Origin: an uncultured Acetobacteraceae bacterium | GTDB lineage: Bacteria > Pseudomonadota > Alphaproteobacteria > Acetobacterales > Acetobacteraceae | Direction: 5' to 3' | NCBI GenBank assembly: GCA_937873095.1 | Contig: CALMVI010000118.1 | Location: 1 to 45,684, forward strand | Length of the DNA: 45,684 nucleotides | Shown: positions 37,589-45,684 of the stretch, piece after piece | Numbering within the stretch: the stretch's first letter is position 1 | How the letters are laid out: each line of letters starts with the position of its first letter | Made by a program: the position numbers and the translations under genes | Notes under the pieces: generated by a model | Databases searched by the model: none | What the model was told of the DNA's origin: nothing | Seen by the model: the letters and a program-made list of their open reading frames with translations, nothing else

Positions 37589-38156
37589 GAAGAATGGTCC
37601 CAGTCCGGCGAATTTTCTTCTGCAACTGCATGATGCCGTACACCAGGGCTTCTGCCGTTGGCGGACAACCGGGAACATAGACGTCGACCGGGACGACGCG
37701 GTCGCATCCACGAACGACCGAGTAGGAATAATGATAGTATCCGCCGCCATTGGCGCAACTGCCCATGCTGATCACCCAGCGCGGTTCGGACATCTGGTCG
37801 TAAACCCGGCGCAGCGCAGGAGCCATCTTGTTCGTCAGCGTGCCGGCCACGATCATGACGTCGCTTTGCCTTGGCGAGCCGCGCGGAAAGATGCCAAACC
37901 GATCGAGGTCGTAGCGCGGCATGTAGGCGTGGATCATCTCCACCGCACAGCAAGCAAGGCCGAACGTCATCGGCCACAGGCTGCCGGTGCGGCCCCAATT
38001 GATCAGCTTGTCCAGTTGAGCGACGACGAAACCCTTGTTCTCGATCTCTCCTGTGATGCCCCGTATCACCGCGTCCTGCGCACCGCCGGGCGGCAGCGCG
38101 TCCCGATTCCAGGCGACACGCTCGCCGGTAGCCACGTCAGTGGCGGTGACACTCAT
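37581..38156 (-). CDS. nuoB: NADH-quinone oxidoreductase subunit B (cluster N2)
   Basis: The 191-residue subunit carries N2, the terminal 4Fe-4S cluster that reduces quinone. Ligands are the tandem cysteines of [10 protein letters not shown], Cys in [10 protein letters not shown] and Cys in [23 protein letters not shown] and [20 protein letters not shown] are hallmark stretches. It starts 4 bases after the nuoA stop. Confidence 0.98.
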   Translation of the reverse strand: MSVTATDVATGERVAWNRDALPPGGAQDAVIRGITGEIENKGFVVAQLDKLINWGRTGSLWPMTFGLACCAVEMIHAYMPRYDLDRFGIFPRGSPRQSDVMIVAGTLTNKMAPALRRVYDQMSEPRWVISMGSCANGGGYYHYSYSVVRGCDRVVPVDVYVPGCPPTAEALVYGIMQLQKKIRRTGTILRG

Positions 38157-38160
38157 GATC

Positions 38161-38526
38161 CTACTCCCAGTCGAGCGCGCCCTTGCGCCACTCGTAGATA
38201 AAACCGACGGTCAGAACAGCAAGGAAAGCCATCATCGACCAGAAACCCAGCATACCGATATGTGATAGGCTGACCGCCCAGGGAAAGAGGAACGCCACCT
38301 CAAGATCAAAAATGATGAACAGGATCGCCACAAGGTAGAAGCGCACGTCAAACCTGCGGCGAGCGTCGTCGAACGGCTCGAAGCCGCATTCGTACGCCGA
38401 GAGTTTTTCGGCATACGGCTTCTGACGCGCTGCCAGCAACGAGCCTCCTATCATCGCCGTGGCGATGCCGGATGCGATCCCCAGAAACACCAGGATGGGA
38501 AAGTAATTGGCCAGAATAGGCTGCAT
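38161..38526 (-). CDS. nuoA: NADH-quinone oxidoreductase subunit A
   Basis: The 121-residue membrane subunit has three helices. The loop between helices 1 and 2 has [22 protein letters not shown] with the conserved Cys that is exposed in the deactive enzyme. [17 protein letters not shown] is helix 2 with the conserved Asp/Glu. It is the first gene of the nuo cluster. The likely promoter is at 38583-38611. Confidence 0.98.
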   Translation of the reverse strand: MQPILANYFPILVFLGIASGIATAMIGGSLLAARQKPYAEKLSAYECGFEPFDDARRRFDVRFYLVAILFIIFDLEVAFLFPWAVSLSHIGMLGFWSMMAFLAVLTVGFIYEWRKGALDWE

Positions 38527-38582
38527 GCGATGCTCACCAGGTTACGTCAGCGCCACTCAGTCGCCGCACTGCAACATGCCGG

Positions 38583-38611
38583 ACCATAGACCCAGGCATC
38601 TGGCACGCCAA
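38583..38611 (-). promoter_or_regulatory. Candidate sigma70-type promoter of the nuo unit
   Basis: On the minus strand TTGGCG (38611-38606) and TATGGT (38588-38583) are spaced by 17 bases and match 4 of 6 consensus positions each. Transcription would start about 50 bases before nuoA. It lies between tRNA-Asp and nuoA, so read-through from the tRNA is an alternative source of transcript. Confidence 0.35.
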
Positions 38612-38620
38612 GAGGGAAGC

Positions 38621-38697
<77 letters not shown>

Positions 38698-38748
38698 TTG
38701 AGGCAGGCGCCGCTTCTAAGGGCGGCCCTGCCAAGCGTCAACCCTGGG

Positions 38749-38778
38749 GCGGACGGGTTCGAGCCGCCGAGCGCAGAC
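38749..38778 (-). other. Possible tRNA 3'-half remnant
   Basis: On the minus strand this stretch (GGCGGCTCGAACCCGTC followed by CGCCC) closely copies the T arm and acceptor end of the neighbouring tRNA-Val (GGCGGTTCGATCCCGTC then ACCGCCC). It lies about 17 bases beyond the tRNA-Val 3' end. A duplicated tRNA 3' end is typical of an old integration site or a decayed tRNA copy, but the match is short. Confidence 0.35.
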
Positions 38779-38794
38779 AGGCAGCGCGTGGCGG

Positions 38795-38866
38795 TGGGCG
38801 GTGACGGGATCGAACCGCCGGCCAACTCGGTGTAAACGAGCCGCTCTACCTCTGAGCTAACCGCCC
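38795..38866 (-). tRNA. tRNA-Val (TAC)
   Basis: The cloverleaf starts GGGCGGTTAGCTCAGAGG; the anticodon loop TTTACAC holds TAC, which reads GUA. The T arm has GGTTCGATCC. After the discriminator A the genome reads CCG, so CCA is not encoded and must be added by the CCA-adding enzyme. The D loop is short, giving 72 bases. The 5' end is only 11 bases after the HU-gene stop. Confidence 0.95.
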
Positions 38867-38877
38867 TCTACGCCGCG

Positions 38878-39261
38878 TCACTCCTCGGCGCCGGCGTCCA
38901 TCTGCGGAAGCGCACCTCCGGCCAAAACCTCGCGCAGCGCCTTGCTGGGGCGGAAGCGCACGGACTTGCTCTCCGGCACGTTGATCTCTGCCCCTGTACG
39001 AGGGTCGCGCCCCTTGCCAGCCTTGCGCTCGCTCACCGCAAACGCGCCGAAGTTCAGAACGCGAACTTCGTTCCCCTCCTTGAGGGACTGGCTGATGCAT
39101 TCGAACACCGCATCCATAGCGGCCATCGCCTTGCTCCGTGGCAACCCGGCCTTCTCGGTCACGGACACCAGCAGCTTCTGCCGGTTGACGACGTTTTCCG
39201 ACTTCCCGCCTTTCCTGGCGCCCGGATGCGGGGTTTCGATCGGTTCCTTGATGTCGTCCAT
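38878..39261 (-). CDS. hupB: HU-family DNA-binding protein with N-terminal extension
   Basis: The 127-residue protein has a histone-like HU/IHF fold in residues about 28-118: LLVSVTEKAGLPRSKAMAAMDAVFE, the FGAFAVSERKAG stretch and the DNA-wrapping arm RDPRTGAEINVPESKSVRFRP. HU bends and compacts DNA as a dimer. Most HU proteins have about 90 residues; here an extra N-terminal segment (MDDIKEPIETPHPGARKGGK) and an acidic C-terminal tail are present. The ATG at 39261 has AAGGA 8 bases upstream; an ATG at 39270 would add three residues. The gene has a candidate promoter right after the lon terminator, and tRNA-Val follows by 11 bases. Confidence 0.93.
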   Translation of the reverse strand: MDDIKEPIETPHPGARKGGKSENVVNRQKLLVSVTEKAGLPRSKAMAAMDAVFECISQSLKEGNEVRVLNFGAFAVSERKAGKGRDPRTGAEINVPESKSVRFRPSKALREVLAGGALPQMDAGAEE

Positions 39262-39289
39262 ACCGCTCATCCTTGGCTTGGCTGGCGGC

Positions 39290-39319
39290 ACACTAGGCGG
39301 GGCGGCAGAGCCAAGTCAA
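39290..39319 (-). promoter_or_regulatory. Candidate promoter of the HU gene
   Basis: TTGACT (39319-39314) is a 5-of-6 match to the -35 box; TAGTGT (39295-39290) is a weak -10 with 18-base spacing. It sits directly after the lon terminator and gives a leader of about 22 bases that contains the AAGGA site. Confidence 0.42.
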
Positions 39320-39320
39320 C

Positions 39321-39362
39321 AAAAAGCCCGGAAAACCGCCATTTCTGGGGATGTCCGGACTT
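39321..39362 (-). terminator. Intrinsic terminator downstream of lon
   Basis: On the minus strand AAGTCCGGA (39362-39354) pairs with TCCGGGCTT (39332-39324), one G:T pair, around a 21-base loop, and the run TTTTT overlaps the stem end (39325-39321). It lies 15 bases after the lon stop. Confidence 0.7.
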
Positions 39363-39376
39363 CGTGTCGAACGCTG

Positions 39377-41788
39377 TCAATGCGGCAGAGACGCTCCCGC
39401 AGGTTCGGCTGCAGGTTTGGCCAACGGCTCGGGCGGCTCCTCCCACTCGATGGCCTCCGGCCGGCGGACCAGCGCCTGCCCGATCACGTCGTCCACGTGG
39501 CTGACCGGGATCAGCGTCAACGCCCTCTTCACGTTGTCCGGTATGTCCGCCAGGTCCTTCTCGTTGTCCTTGGGAAAGAACACCGTGGCGATACCGGCCC
39601 GCAGCGCCGCCAGCAGCTTCTCCTTCAACCCGCCAATCGGCAGCACCCGGCCGCGCAGGGTGATCTCGCCGGTCATCGCCACGTCACGCCGGACCGGGAT
39701 GCCTGTCAGCACGCTCACGATGCTGGTCGCCATCGCAACGCCGGCAGAGGGACCATCCTTCGGTGTGGCGCCTTCCGGCACGTGGACGTGGATATCGCGC
39801 TTCTCGAACAGCGTCGGCTTGATCCCGAAGCCGATCGAGCGGCTGCGCACGTAGGACAGCGCGGCCGACACGCTCTCCTGCATCACGTCGCCCAGCTTGC
39901 CGGTGTGCTGTATCTTGCCCTTTCCCGGAACCATCACGCTCTCGATGGTCAATATCTCGCCGCCGACCTCGGTCCAGGCAAGGCCGGTGACCACACCCAC
40001 CATGTCCTCGGACTCCGTCTCCCCGTAGCGGAACCGCCTGATCCCGGCATATTTCTCAAGGTTCTTGAACGTTATCGCCACCTTGCGGGACTTCTTGGTG
40101 ACGATCTCCTTGACCGCCTTGCGCGCCAGATTGGCCAGTTCGCGTTCGAGGTTACGAACCCCGGCCTCTCGCGTGTAGGTGCGTATCAGATCCCGCAGGG
40201 CGTCGTCGGAAATCGACCACTCATCGGCCTTCAGCCCGTGCGCCTCGCTCTGCTTGGCGATCAAATGGCGGCGCGCAATCTGCAGCTTCTCGTCCTCTGT
40301 GTAGCCGGAGATGCGGATGATCTCCATGCGGTCCAGCAAGGGTTGCGGCATGCGCAGGGAGTTCGCCGTGGTCACAAACATCACGTCAGACAGGTCGTAA
40401 TCGACCTCCAAGTAGTGGTCGGCGAAGGTCGCGTTCTGCTCGGGATCCAGCACCTCGAGCAGTGCGGAGGTGGGGTCCCCCCGCCAGTCCTGGCCGAGCT
40501 TGTCGATCTCGTCGAGCAGGAACAACGGATTGCTCGTCTTGGCCTTCTTCATGCCCTGGATCACCTTGCCGGGCATCGACCCTATATAGGTCCGGCGATG
40601 TCCCCTGACCTCCGCCTCGTCGCGCACGCCGCCCAGTGACATGCGCACGAAGCTCCGGCCCGTGGCATTGGCAATCGACTTGCCGAGCGAGGTCTTGCCG
40701 ACGCCCGGCGGCCCGACCAGGCACAGTATGGGGCCTCGCACCTTCGGACTGCGGGCCTGTACGGCCAGGTACTCCGTTATCCGCTCCTTCACCTTCTCCA
40801 GCCCGTAATGGTCGGCGTTGAGCACGCCTTCAGCCGCAACCACGTCGTTGCGCACCTTGCTGCGCTTCTTCCACGGAATCGAGAGGATCCAGTCGAGATA
40901 GTTGCGCACGACTGTCGCTTCCGCGCTCATCGGGCTCATGGTACGCAGCTTCTTCAACTCGCCCATCGCCTTTTCGCGCGCTTCCTTGCTCAGCTTGGTG
41001 CGCTTGATCTTTTCTTCGAGTTCGGCGGTCTCGTCCTTGCCGTCCTCACCCTCCCCGAGCTCCTTCTGGATCGCCTTGAGCTGCTCGTTGAGGTAATACT
41101 CGCGCTGCGTCTTCTCCATCTGGCGCTTGACGCGGTTACGGATGCGCTTCTCGACCTGCAACACGCCGATTTCGGCCTCCATGTGGCCGAACACCCGCTC
41201 CAGACGCTCACCGATGCGGGTTGTCTCGAGCAGTTCCTGCTTTTCGCTGATCTTCAGGTTCAGGTGGCTGGCGATCGTGTCGGCCAGCTTGCTCGGCTCC
41301 TCGATCTGGTTGAGCGAGACCAGGACCTCCGGAGCGATCTTCTTGTTCAGCTTGATGTATTGTTCGAACTGCCCGACCACGGTCCGGCCAAGCGCCTCAA
41401 GCTCCTTGGCGTCCACCTCCTGGTCAGGCAGGTCCTCGACATGCGCCTCGAAATAGGAGTCGGTGTCCTTGAACGACGCCAGCCTGGCGCGGCGGCCACC
41501 CTCGACCAGGACCTTGACCGTCCCATCCGGCAGCTTCAGCAGCTGAAGGATGGTGGACACGGTGCCCACACGATAGATGTCGTCTTCAGATGGATCGTCC
41601 TGCGCCGCGTTCTTCTGCGTGACGAGCAGGATCTGCTTGTCATCCTTCATCACCGCCTCAAGCGCGCGCACCGACTTCTCGCGGCCCACGAACAGCGGCA
41701 CGATCATGTGGGGGAACACGACGATGTCGCGCAGCGGCAGCACAGCCAGCGTCTCGTTGGCCGGTGCCGCGGATTTCTTAACAGGCAT
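39377..41788 (-). CDS. lon: ATP-dependent protease Lon
   Basis: The 803-residue hexameric protease degrades misfolded and regulatory proteins. An N-terminal substrate-binding domain (LAVLPLRDIVVFPHM onward) and a long coiled coil (about 180-285) lead to the AAA+ domain with Walker A GPPGVGKT (359-366), FLLDEIDK and pore-side GSMPGKVIQGMKKA. The C-terminal protease has the Ser681-Lys722 dyad (PKDGPSAG and GGLKEK). Length is normal. The ATG at 41788 has a strong CAAGGAGG site. The leader (41789-41934) contains CCCCAT, which could be part of a heat-shock -10 box, but no matching -35 was seen. A terminator follows. Confidence 0.98.
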   Translation of the reverse strand: MPVKKSAAPANETLAVLPLRDIVVFPHMIVPLFVGREKSVRALEAVMKDDKQILLVTQKNAAQDDPSEDDIYRVGTVSTILQLLKLPDGTVKVLVEGGRRARLASFKDTDSYFEAHVEDLPDQEVDAKELEALGRTVVGQFEQYIKLNKKIAPEVLVSLNQIEEPSKLADTIASHLNLKISEKQELLETTRIGERLERVFGHMEAEIGVLQVEKRIRNRVKRQMEKTQREYYLNEQLKAIQKELGEGEDGKDETAELEEKIKRTKLSKEAREKAMGELKKLRTMSPMSAEATVVRNYLDWILSIPWKKRSKVRNDVVAAEGVLNADHYGLEKVKERITEYLAVQARSPKVRGPILCLVGPPGVGKTSLGKSIANATGRSFVRMSLGGVRDEAEVRGHRRTYIGSMPGKVIQGMKKAKTSNPLFLLDEIDKLGQDWRGDPTSALLEVLDPEQNATFADHYLEVDYDLSDVMFVTTANSLRMPQPLLDRMEIIRISGYTEDEKLQIARRHLIAKQSEAHGLKADEWSISDDALRDLIRTYTREAGVRNLERELANLARKAVKEIVTKKSRKVAITFKNLEKYAGIRRFRYGETESEDMVGVVTGLAWTEVGGEILTIESVMVPGKGKIQHTGKLGDVMQESVSAALSYVRSRSIGFGIKPTLFEKRDIHVHVPEGATPKDGPSAGVAMATSIVSVLTGIPVRRDVAMTGEITLRGRVLPIGGLKEKLLAALRAGIATVFFPKDNEKDLADIPDNVKRALTLIPVSHVDDVIGQALVRRPEAIEWEEPPEPLAKPAAEPAGASLPH

Positions 41789-41934
41789 GAAGACCTCCTT
41801 GAAGGACAGTCAAAGGCGCGACCCGCCCGAGCATGGCACGAGTACGCCCGAAGTCGACAGTGATGGGGAACGTGGCCCAGCCAGTCTGACGCGTGCGGGC
41901 CCTGGCCAGGATATCGGTCGTGGAAACCGGTTTT

Positions 41935-43200
41935 CTAGCCCGCGCCCTCCGCGCGCTCCTTCGTCCGCTCCTTGCTGTGAGTATAGAGCGGGGAGGCGCG
42001 ACCTTCGGCCACTTCACGGTTGATCACCACCTCGTCCACCGTGTCCAGGCCCGGCAGATCGAACATCGTGCCCAGCAGGATGGATTCCATGATCGACCGC
42101 AAGCCGCGTGCACCCGTCCGGCGAGCGATGGCCCTGGTCGACACCGATTTAAGGGCGTCGTCGGTGAAGCTGAGCTTCACCCCTTCCATCTCGAACAACC
42201 GGCCATACTGCTTGACCAGCGCGTTCTTGGGCTTGGTCAAAATCTCCATCAGCGCGGCCTCGTCCAGATCCTCCAGAGTGGCCACCACCGGAAGCCGCCC
42301 GATGAACTCCGGGATCAGGCCGAACCGCAACAGGTCCTCGGGCTCCACGTCGCGCAGGATGGCGCCGGTGCGGCGCTCGTCAGGGTCGCGCACCTCCGCC
42401 CCGTAACCGATCCCGGACCCTTTGCCGCGCGCGCCGATGATCTTCTCCAGGCCGGCAAAAGCCCCGCCGCAGATGAACAGTATGTTGGTGGTGTCGACCT
42501 GCAGGAACTCCTGCTGCGGGTGCTTGCGTCCGCCCTGCGGCGGCACCGAGGCGACAGTGCCCTCCATGATCTTCAGCAGCGCCTGCTGCACACCCTCCCC
42601 GCTCACGTCGCGGGTGATGCTCGGGTTGTCCGACTTGCGGCTGATCTTGTCGACCTCATCGATATAGACGATGCCGCGCTGCGCCCGCTCCACGTTGTAG
42701 TCGGCCGCCTGCAGCAGCTTGAGAATGATGTTCTCCACATCCTCGCCGACATAGCCGGCTTCGGTCAGCGTGGTCGCATCCGCCATGGTGAACGGCACGT
42801 CGAGGATCCGCGCCAGAGTCTGGGCCAGCAGCGTCTTGCCCGACCCGGTCGGCCCAACGAGCAGGATGTTGGACTTTGCGATCTCGATGTCGTTGTTCTT
42901 CTGGGCGTGGGCCAGCCGCTTGTAATGGTTGTGGACCGCGACCGAGAGCACCTTCTTGGCGTGGCTCTGGCCGATGACGTAATCGTCCAGGACGCGGCAG
43001 ATCTCCTTCGGGGTCGGCACGCCATCGCGAGCCTTAACCAAGTGGGTCTTGTGCTCCTCACGGATGATGTCCATGCACAGCTCGACGCACTCGTCGCAGA
43101 TGAACACGGTCGGGCCCGCGATCAGCTTGCGGACCTCGTGCTGGGACTTGCCGCAGAACGAGCAGTACAGGGTGTTCTTGGTATCGCCGGACTTGCTCAT
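41935..43200 (-). CDS. clpX: ATP-dependent Clp protease ATP-binding subunit ClpX
   Basis: The 421-residue AAA+ unfoldase feeds ClpP. The N-terminal zinc-binding domain has Cys13, Cys16, Cys35 and Cys38. Walker A is GPTGSGKT (116-123), the pore loop GYVGEDV (149-155) and Walker B IVYIDEVD (177-184). The ClpP-docking loop reads I-G-Y (264-266) where most ClpX proteins have I-G-F; the aromatic residue is kept. The ATG at 43200 has a GGGAG site. It is 184 bases after clpP, the usual gene order, and 146 bases before lon. Confidence 0.98.
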   Translation of the reverse strand: MSKSGDTKNTLYCSFCGKSQHEVRKLIAGPTVFICDECVELCMDIIREEHKTHLVKARDGVPTPKEICRVLDDYVIGQSHAKKVLSVAVHNHYKRLAHAQKNNDIEIAKSNILLVGPTGSGKTLLAQTLARILDVPFTMADATTLTEAGYVGEDVENIILKLLQAADYNVERAQRGIVYIDEVDKISRKSDNPSITRDVSGEGVQQALLKIMEGTVASVPPQGGRKHPQQEFLQVDTTNILFICGGAFAGLEKIIGARGKGSGIGYGAEVRDPDERRTGAILRDVEPEDLLRFGLIPEFIGRLPVVATLEDLDEAALMEILTKPKNALVKQYGRLFEMEGVKLSFTDDALKSVSTRAIARRTGARGLRSIMESILLGTMFDLPGLDTVDEVVINREVAEGRASPLYTHSKERTKERAEGAG

Positions 43201-43384
43201 AGCGTCTCCCGCCCCGGGCTAACCCAGGGCCACAATCTCAGGATACTACTGCCAGCCTTTCGCAAACGACAAGGCGGCCAGGCCTCGTTCTGCACACCAA
43301 GCGGCCCCCGATACACCCCCGGCGGCGCCGACCATACTGGCCCAAAGCGCCGGCGAATGCGTTAAGCGCACACCGGGCCAAGCC

Positions 43385-44047
43385 TCAGACCTTGATCGTC
43401 TCGTCGATCATCGCCTGCGGCCGGTTCTCCACCACCTGGTCCACCAGCCCGAACGCGCGCGCCTCCTCGGCGGACATGTAGCTGTCACGCTCCAGCTTGG
43501 CCTCGATCGCATCGAGCGGCTGACCGGTGTGGCGAACGTAGATCTCGTTGAGCCGGTGACGCAGCGTCAGTATCTCACGCGCCTGGATCTCGATGTCGGC
43601 TGCCTGCCCCTGGGCGCCACCGCTCGGCTGGTGCACCATCACGCGGCTGTTGGGCAGCGCATAACGCTTGTCCTTGGCCCCCGAGCACAGCAGCAGCGAC
43701 CCCATCGACGCAGCCTGGCCGATGCACACCGTGCTGACCGGGCACCTTATGTACTGCATGGTGTCGTAGATCGCGAGCCCGGCCGAAACGACGCCGCCGG
43801 GGCTGTTGATGTAGAAGAAGATGTCCTTGGCCGGGTTTTCGCTCTCCAGGAACAGCAGCTGGGCGCAGATCAGCGCGCTCATCTGATCGAACACAGGCCC
43901 GGTCAGGAAGATGATGCGCTCCTTGAGCAGGCGCGAATAGATGTCATAGGCCCGTTCCCCACGCGCGGTTTGCTCGACCACCATGGGGACGAGTGCCTGG
44001 CTGTAGATGTCTGCTGGATCACGGTCGCTGAGAGAACGGGCCCTCAT
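43385..44047 (-). CDS. clpP: ATP-dependent Clp protease proteolytic subunit ClpP
   Basis: The 220-residue serine peptidase forms the tetradecameric chamber. The triad is Ser114 (GQAASMGS), His139 (VMVHQPSGG) and Asp188 ([11 protein letters not shown]). YINSPGG (79-85) is the oxyanion-hole Gly-rich stretch. The N-terminal part [21 protein letters not shown] includes a normal short propeptide region. The ATG at 44047 has AGGAG 6 bases upstream. tig ends 114 bases upstream and clpX follows. Confidence 0.98.
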   Translation of the reverse strand: MRARSLSDRDPADIYSQALVPMVVEQTARGERAYDIYSRLLKERIIFLTGPVFDQMSALICAQLLFLESENPAKDIFFYINSPGGVVSAGLAIYDTMQYIRCPVSTVCIGQAASMGSLLLCSGAKDKRYALPNSRVMVHQPSGGAQGQAADIEIQAREILTLRHRLNEIYVRHTGQPLDAIEAKLERDSYMSAEEARAFGLVDQVVENRPQAMIDETIKV

Positions 44048-44161
44048 ACGTACTCCTATAGGGAAGGCTCAACTGAGAGCCGGTCTGGCGCTATGACATG
44101 GGCGCTGCAGCGCATGGTTCCAGTGTACGAGCGGGGTGGCGCGCCCAGCCAGGACGGCCGC

Positions 44162-45589
44162 CTAGTTCTCGGCTGGCAACTCAGCGGGCTGCTGATCCTC
44201 GCCCTGCCCGGGCTCGACCGCCGGCTGATAGCCGATCCGGGCGGCATCCGCCGTGTCGGCAGGCTGGGCGTTCAGCTCCTCTGGCGAGACGAGCCGGTCT
44301 TCGACCTCGGCCATCTCCAGGATGTAGTCCACCACCTTGTCTTCGAACAAAGGTCCACGGAGCTGCTCGATGGCCTGCGGAGTCTTACGGAAGAACTCCA
44401 CGACCTGCATTTCCTGGCCGGGATAGCGGGCCGCCTCCGCGCGCAACGCCTGGGTCAGCTCGGCCTGGCTCACGGTGATGCCGGCGCCCCGGCCTATTTC
44501 GGACAGCAGCAGACCCAGGCGAACCCGCCGGTCGGCGATCGCCCTGTACTCGGCCCTCAGCGTGTCGGCGTCCTTGCCGCGATCCTCCTCATCGACCTGG
44601 CCCGACGCGCTGTCCTGCTGCACGCGCTGCCAGATCGCGCCGAACTCCGCCTCGACCAGGTTTTGCGGCGCCGGGAAAGCCGCCTTCTCGGCCAACAGGT
44701 CCAGCAGCTCGCGCTTGACGCGCAGCCTGGACACCTGATCCAGCTCGCGCTGCATCTGGCCGATAATCGCCTCGCGCAGCGTGTCCAGGGACTCAAAGCC
44801 GAGCTTGGTTGCCAGCGTGTCGTCGACCGCCTGCTCGGCCGGCTTGCCCAGCGACTTGGCGGTCACCTCGAACACCGCCGCCTTCCCGGCCAGGGCGTCG
44901 TTGTGGTACTCGGCCGGAAACGTCACCTCGACGCTCCTGACGTCGCCCGGCCTCATCCCCGCCATCCCTTCCGAAAATCCCGGGATGAAGCCTTGGCCGC
45001 CGATCTCGACCTTCGCGTCCTGGCCGGCGCCGCCCTCGAACGGCACGCCGTCCACGGCGCCGACGAAATCGACCGTCAGCACGTCTCCGGTCTCGGCCGC
45101 ATAACCCTCCTCGGTCGGCAGGAGTTCGCGCTGCTGGCTGGCCAGACGCTCCAGCGTCTTGTCCACCACCTCTCGGGCGGCCTCGGACCGCAAACGGGTC
45201 AGTCGCAGCGCGGACAGATCGGGCGTCGCGATCTCGGGCAGCACGTCCATCTCGACCTTGAAGGCGAGGTCGGAGGCTGCCTTGCCATCTATGCTGGGTT
45301 CGCCCGCCAGCTCCACCCGCGGCTGTCCCGCCGGACGCAACCCGCGCTCCTCGACCACCTGGTCAGTGGCCGTGTTCAACGCGTCCTGCATGACCTCGGC
45401 CATCACCGACGCCCCGTAGCGCTGTCGCACCAGGTTGACCGGCACCTTGCCAGGCCGGAACCCGGGAAGCTTGATCGTCCGCCCGATCTCGGCGAGTTTC
45501 AGGCTGACCTTTCCCTCGATCTCGGCTGCCGGCACGACCACGGAGAAAGCGCGCCTGAGCCCGTCGGAAAGCGTCTCGGTTACCTGCAT
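44162..45589 (-). CDS. tig: Trigger factor
   Basis: The 475-residue ribosome-bound chaperone folds nascent chains. The ribosome-docking signature GFRPGKVP is at residues 43-50. A FKBP-like peptidyl-prolyl isomerase domain follows (GDVLTVDFVGAVDGVPFEGG, IPGFSEGMAGMRPGD), and the C-terminal helical arms complete the chaperone cavity. The last 30 residues are rich in Pro, Ala, Glu and Gln and are probably disordered. The ATG at 45589 has a GAGGA site. It heads the tig-clpP-clpX-lon block; tRNA-Leu ends 37 bases upstream. Confidence 0.97.
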   Translation of the reverse strand: MQVTETLSDGLRRAFSVVVPAAEIEGKVSLKLAEIGRTIKLPGFRPGKVPVNLVRQRYGASVMAEVMQDALNTATDQVVEERGLRPAGQPRVELAGEPSIDGKAASDLAFKVEMDVLPEIATPDLSALRLTRLRSEAAREVVDKTLERLASQQRELLPTEEGYAAETGDVLTVDFVGAVDGVPFEGGAGQDAKVEIGGQGFIPGFSEGMAGMRPGDVRSVEVTFPAEYHNDALAGKAAVFEVTAKSLGKPAEQAVDDTLATKLGFESLDTLREAIIGQMQRELDQVSRLRVKRELLDLLAEKAAFPAPQNLVEAEFGAIWQRVQQDSASGQVDEEDRGKDADTLRAEYRAIADRRVRLGLLLSEIGRGAGITVSQAELTQALRAEAARYPGQEMQVVEFFRKTPQAIEQLRGPLFEDKVVDYILEMAEVEDRLVSPEELNAQPADTADAARIGYQPAVEPGQGEDQQPAELPAEN

Positions 45590-45626
45590 CGGGGCATCCT
45601 CAGTAAGCGCCTATGAACACGTCGCC

Positions 45627-45684
45627 TGGTGCGGGCGAAGGGACTTGAACCCCCACGGCTTGCGCCACCAGAACCTAAATCTGG
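45627..45684 (-). tRNA. tRNA-Leu (TAG), 5' part beyond the window
   Basis: The visible 58 bases run from the anticodon stem to the encoded CCA (45627-45629). The loop TTTAGGT holds TAG, which reads CUA. A long variable arm (TGGCGCAAGCCGT) is typical of class II leucine tRNAs, and the T arm has GGTTCAAGTCC. The D arm and the 5' acceptor strand lie beyond the window edge. Confidence 0.93.

Noticed and set aside
41789-41934. Heat-shock promoter before lon
   Set aside because: A CCCCAT box is present but no CTTGAA-like -35 at proper spacing.
43338-43380. Possible terminator after clpP (TGGCCC/GGGCCA arms)
   Set aside because: Six-base arms with a long loop and no T-tract; too weak to call.
43529-45616. 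695-codon plus-strand frame opposite clpP and tig
   Set aside because: Antisense of two clear genes, spanning their boundary; composition is Arg/His/Gln-rich as expected of a shadow frame.

Overview
The window is a GC-rich stretch of an alphaproteobacterial chromosome. Rhodospirillales, probably Acetobacteraceae or a close relative, fits best. This rests on gene order and gene type: a 14-gene complex I cluster with separate nuoC and nuoD and a NuoG without an extra cluster, the run birA-coaX-RNase J-DUF1467-proS-lolC-lolD-dnaE, a short ProS, a class II DAHP synthase, and tig-clpP-clpX-lon-HU. The taxon is inferred, not computed. Nearly all genes lie on the minus strand. I see no insertion sequence, prophage, CRISPR array or toxin-antitoxin pair, and no convincing new multi-gene system.

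Region 1 (1-13.2 kb) is accessory and metabolic. It holds lrgA/lrgB behind a class II DAHP synthase, then a secreted PNGase A-family protein (plus strand), which is the most unusual gene here. Next comes a minus-strand run gabD - DUF3224 - glutathione reductase - Fpg/Nei glycosylase, a DUF3108 protein, an MCP-like membrane protein without a recognisable signalling tip, an amino acid permease, and two tiny lipoproteins. Two copies of a palindromic repeat lie at 29-99 and 4429-4505, each just downstream of a stop codon.

Region 2 (13.3-20.3 kb) has tRNA-Lys and a tight minus-strand unit proS-lolC-lolD-dnaE, with a REP-like stem-loop after dnaE.

Region 3 (20.5-38.6 kb) is one very long minus-strand transcription unit: nuoABCDEFGHIJKLMN, then birA, coaX, RNase J and DUF1467. 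Many genes overlap by 1-16 bases. The unit starts at a candidate promoter upstream of nuoA and ends at a clear intrinsic terminator at 20476-20511. An 18-codon ORF exactly fills the nuoF-nuoG gap. The genes build the proton-pumping NADH:quinone oxidoreductase and then add biotin ligation, CoA synthesis and RNA turnover.

Region 4 (38.6-45.7 kb) has tRNA-Asp, tRNA-Val, an N-terminally extended HU protein, lon, clpX, clpP, tig and a partial tRNA-Leu: a protein quality-control block in which trigger factor folds nascent chains and ClpXP and Lon degrade failures. An intrinsic terminator follows lon and a candidate promoter precedes the HU gene.
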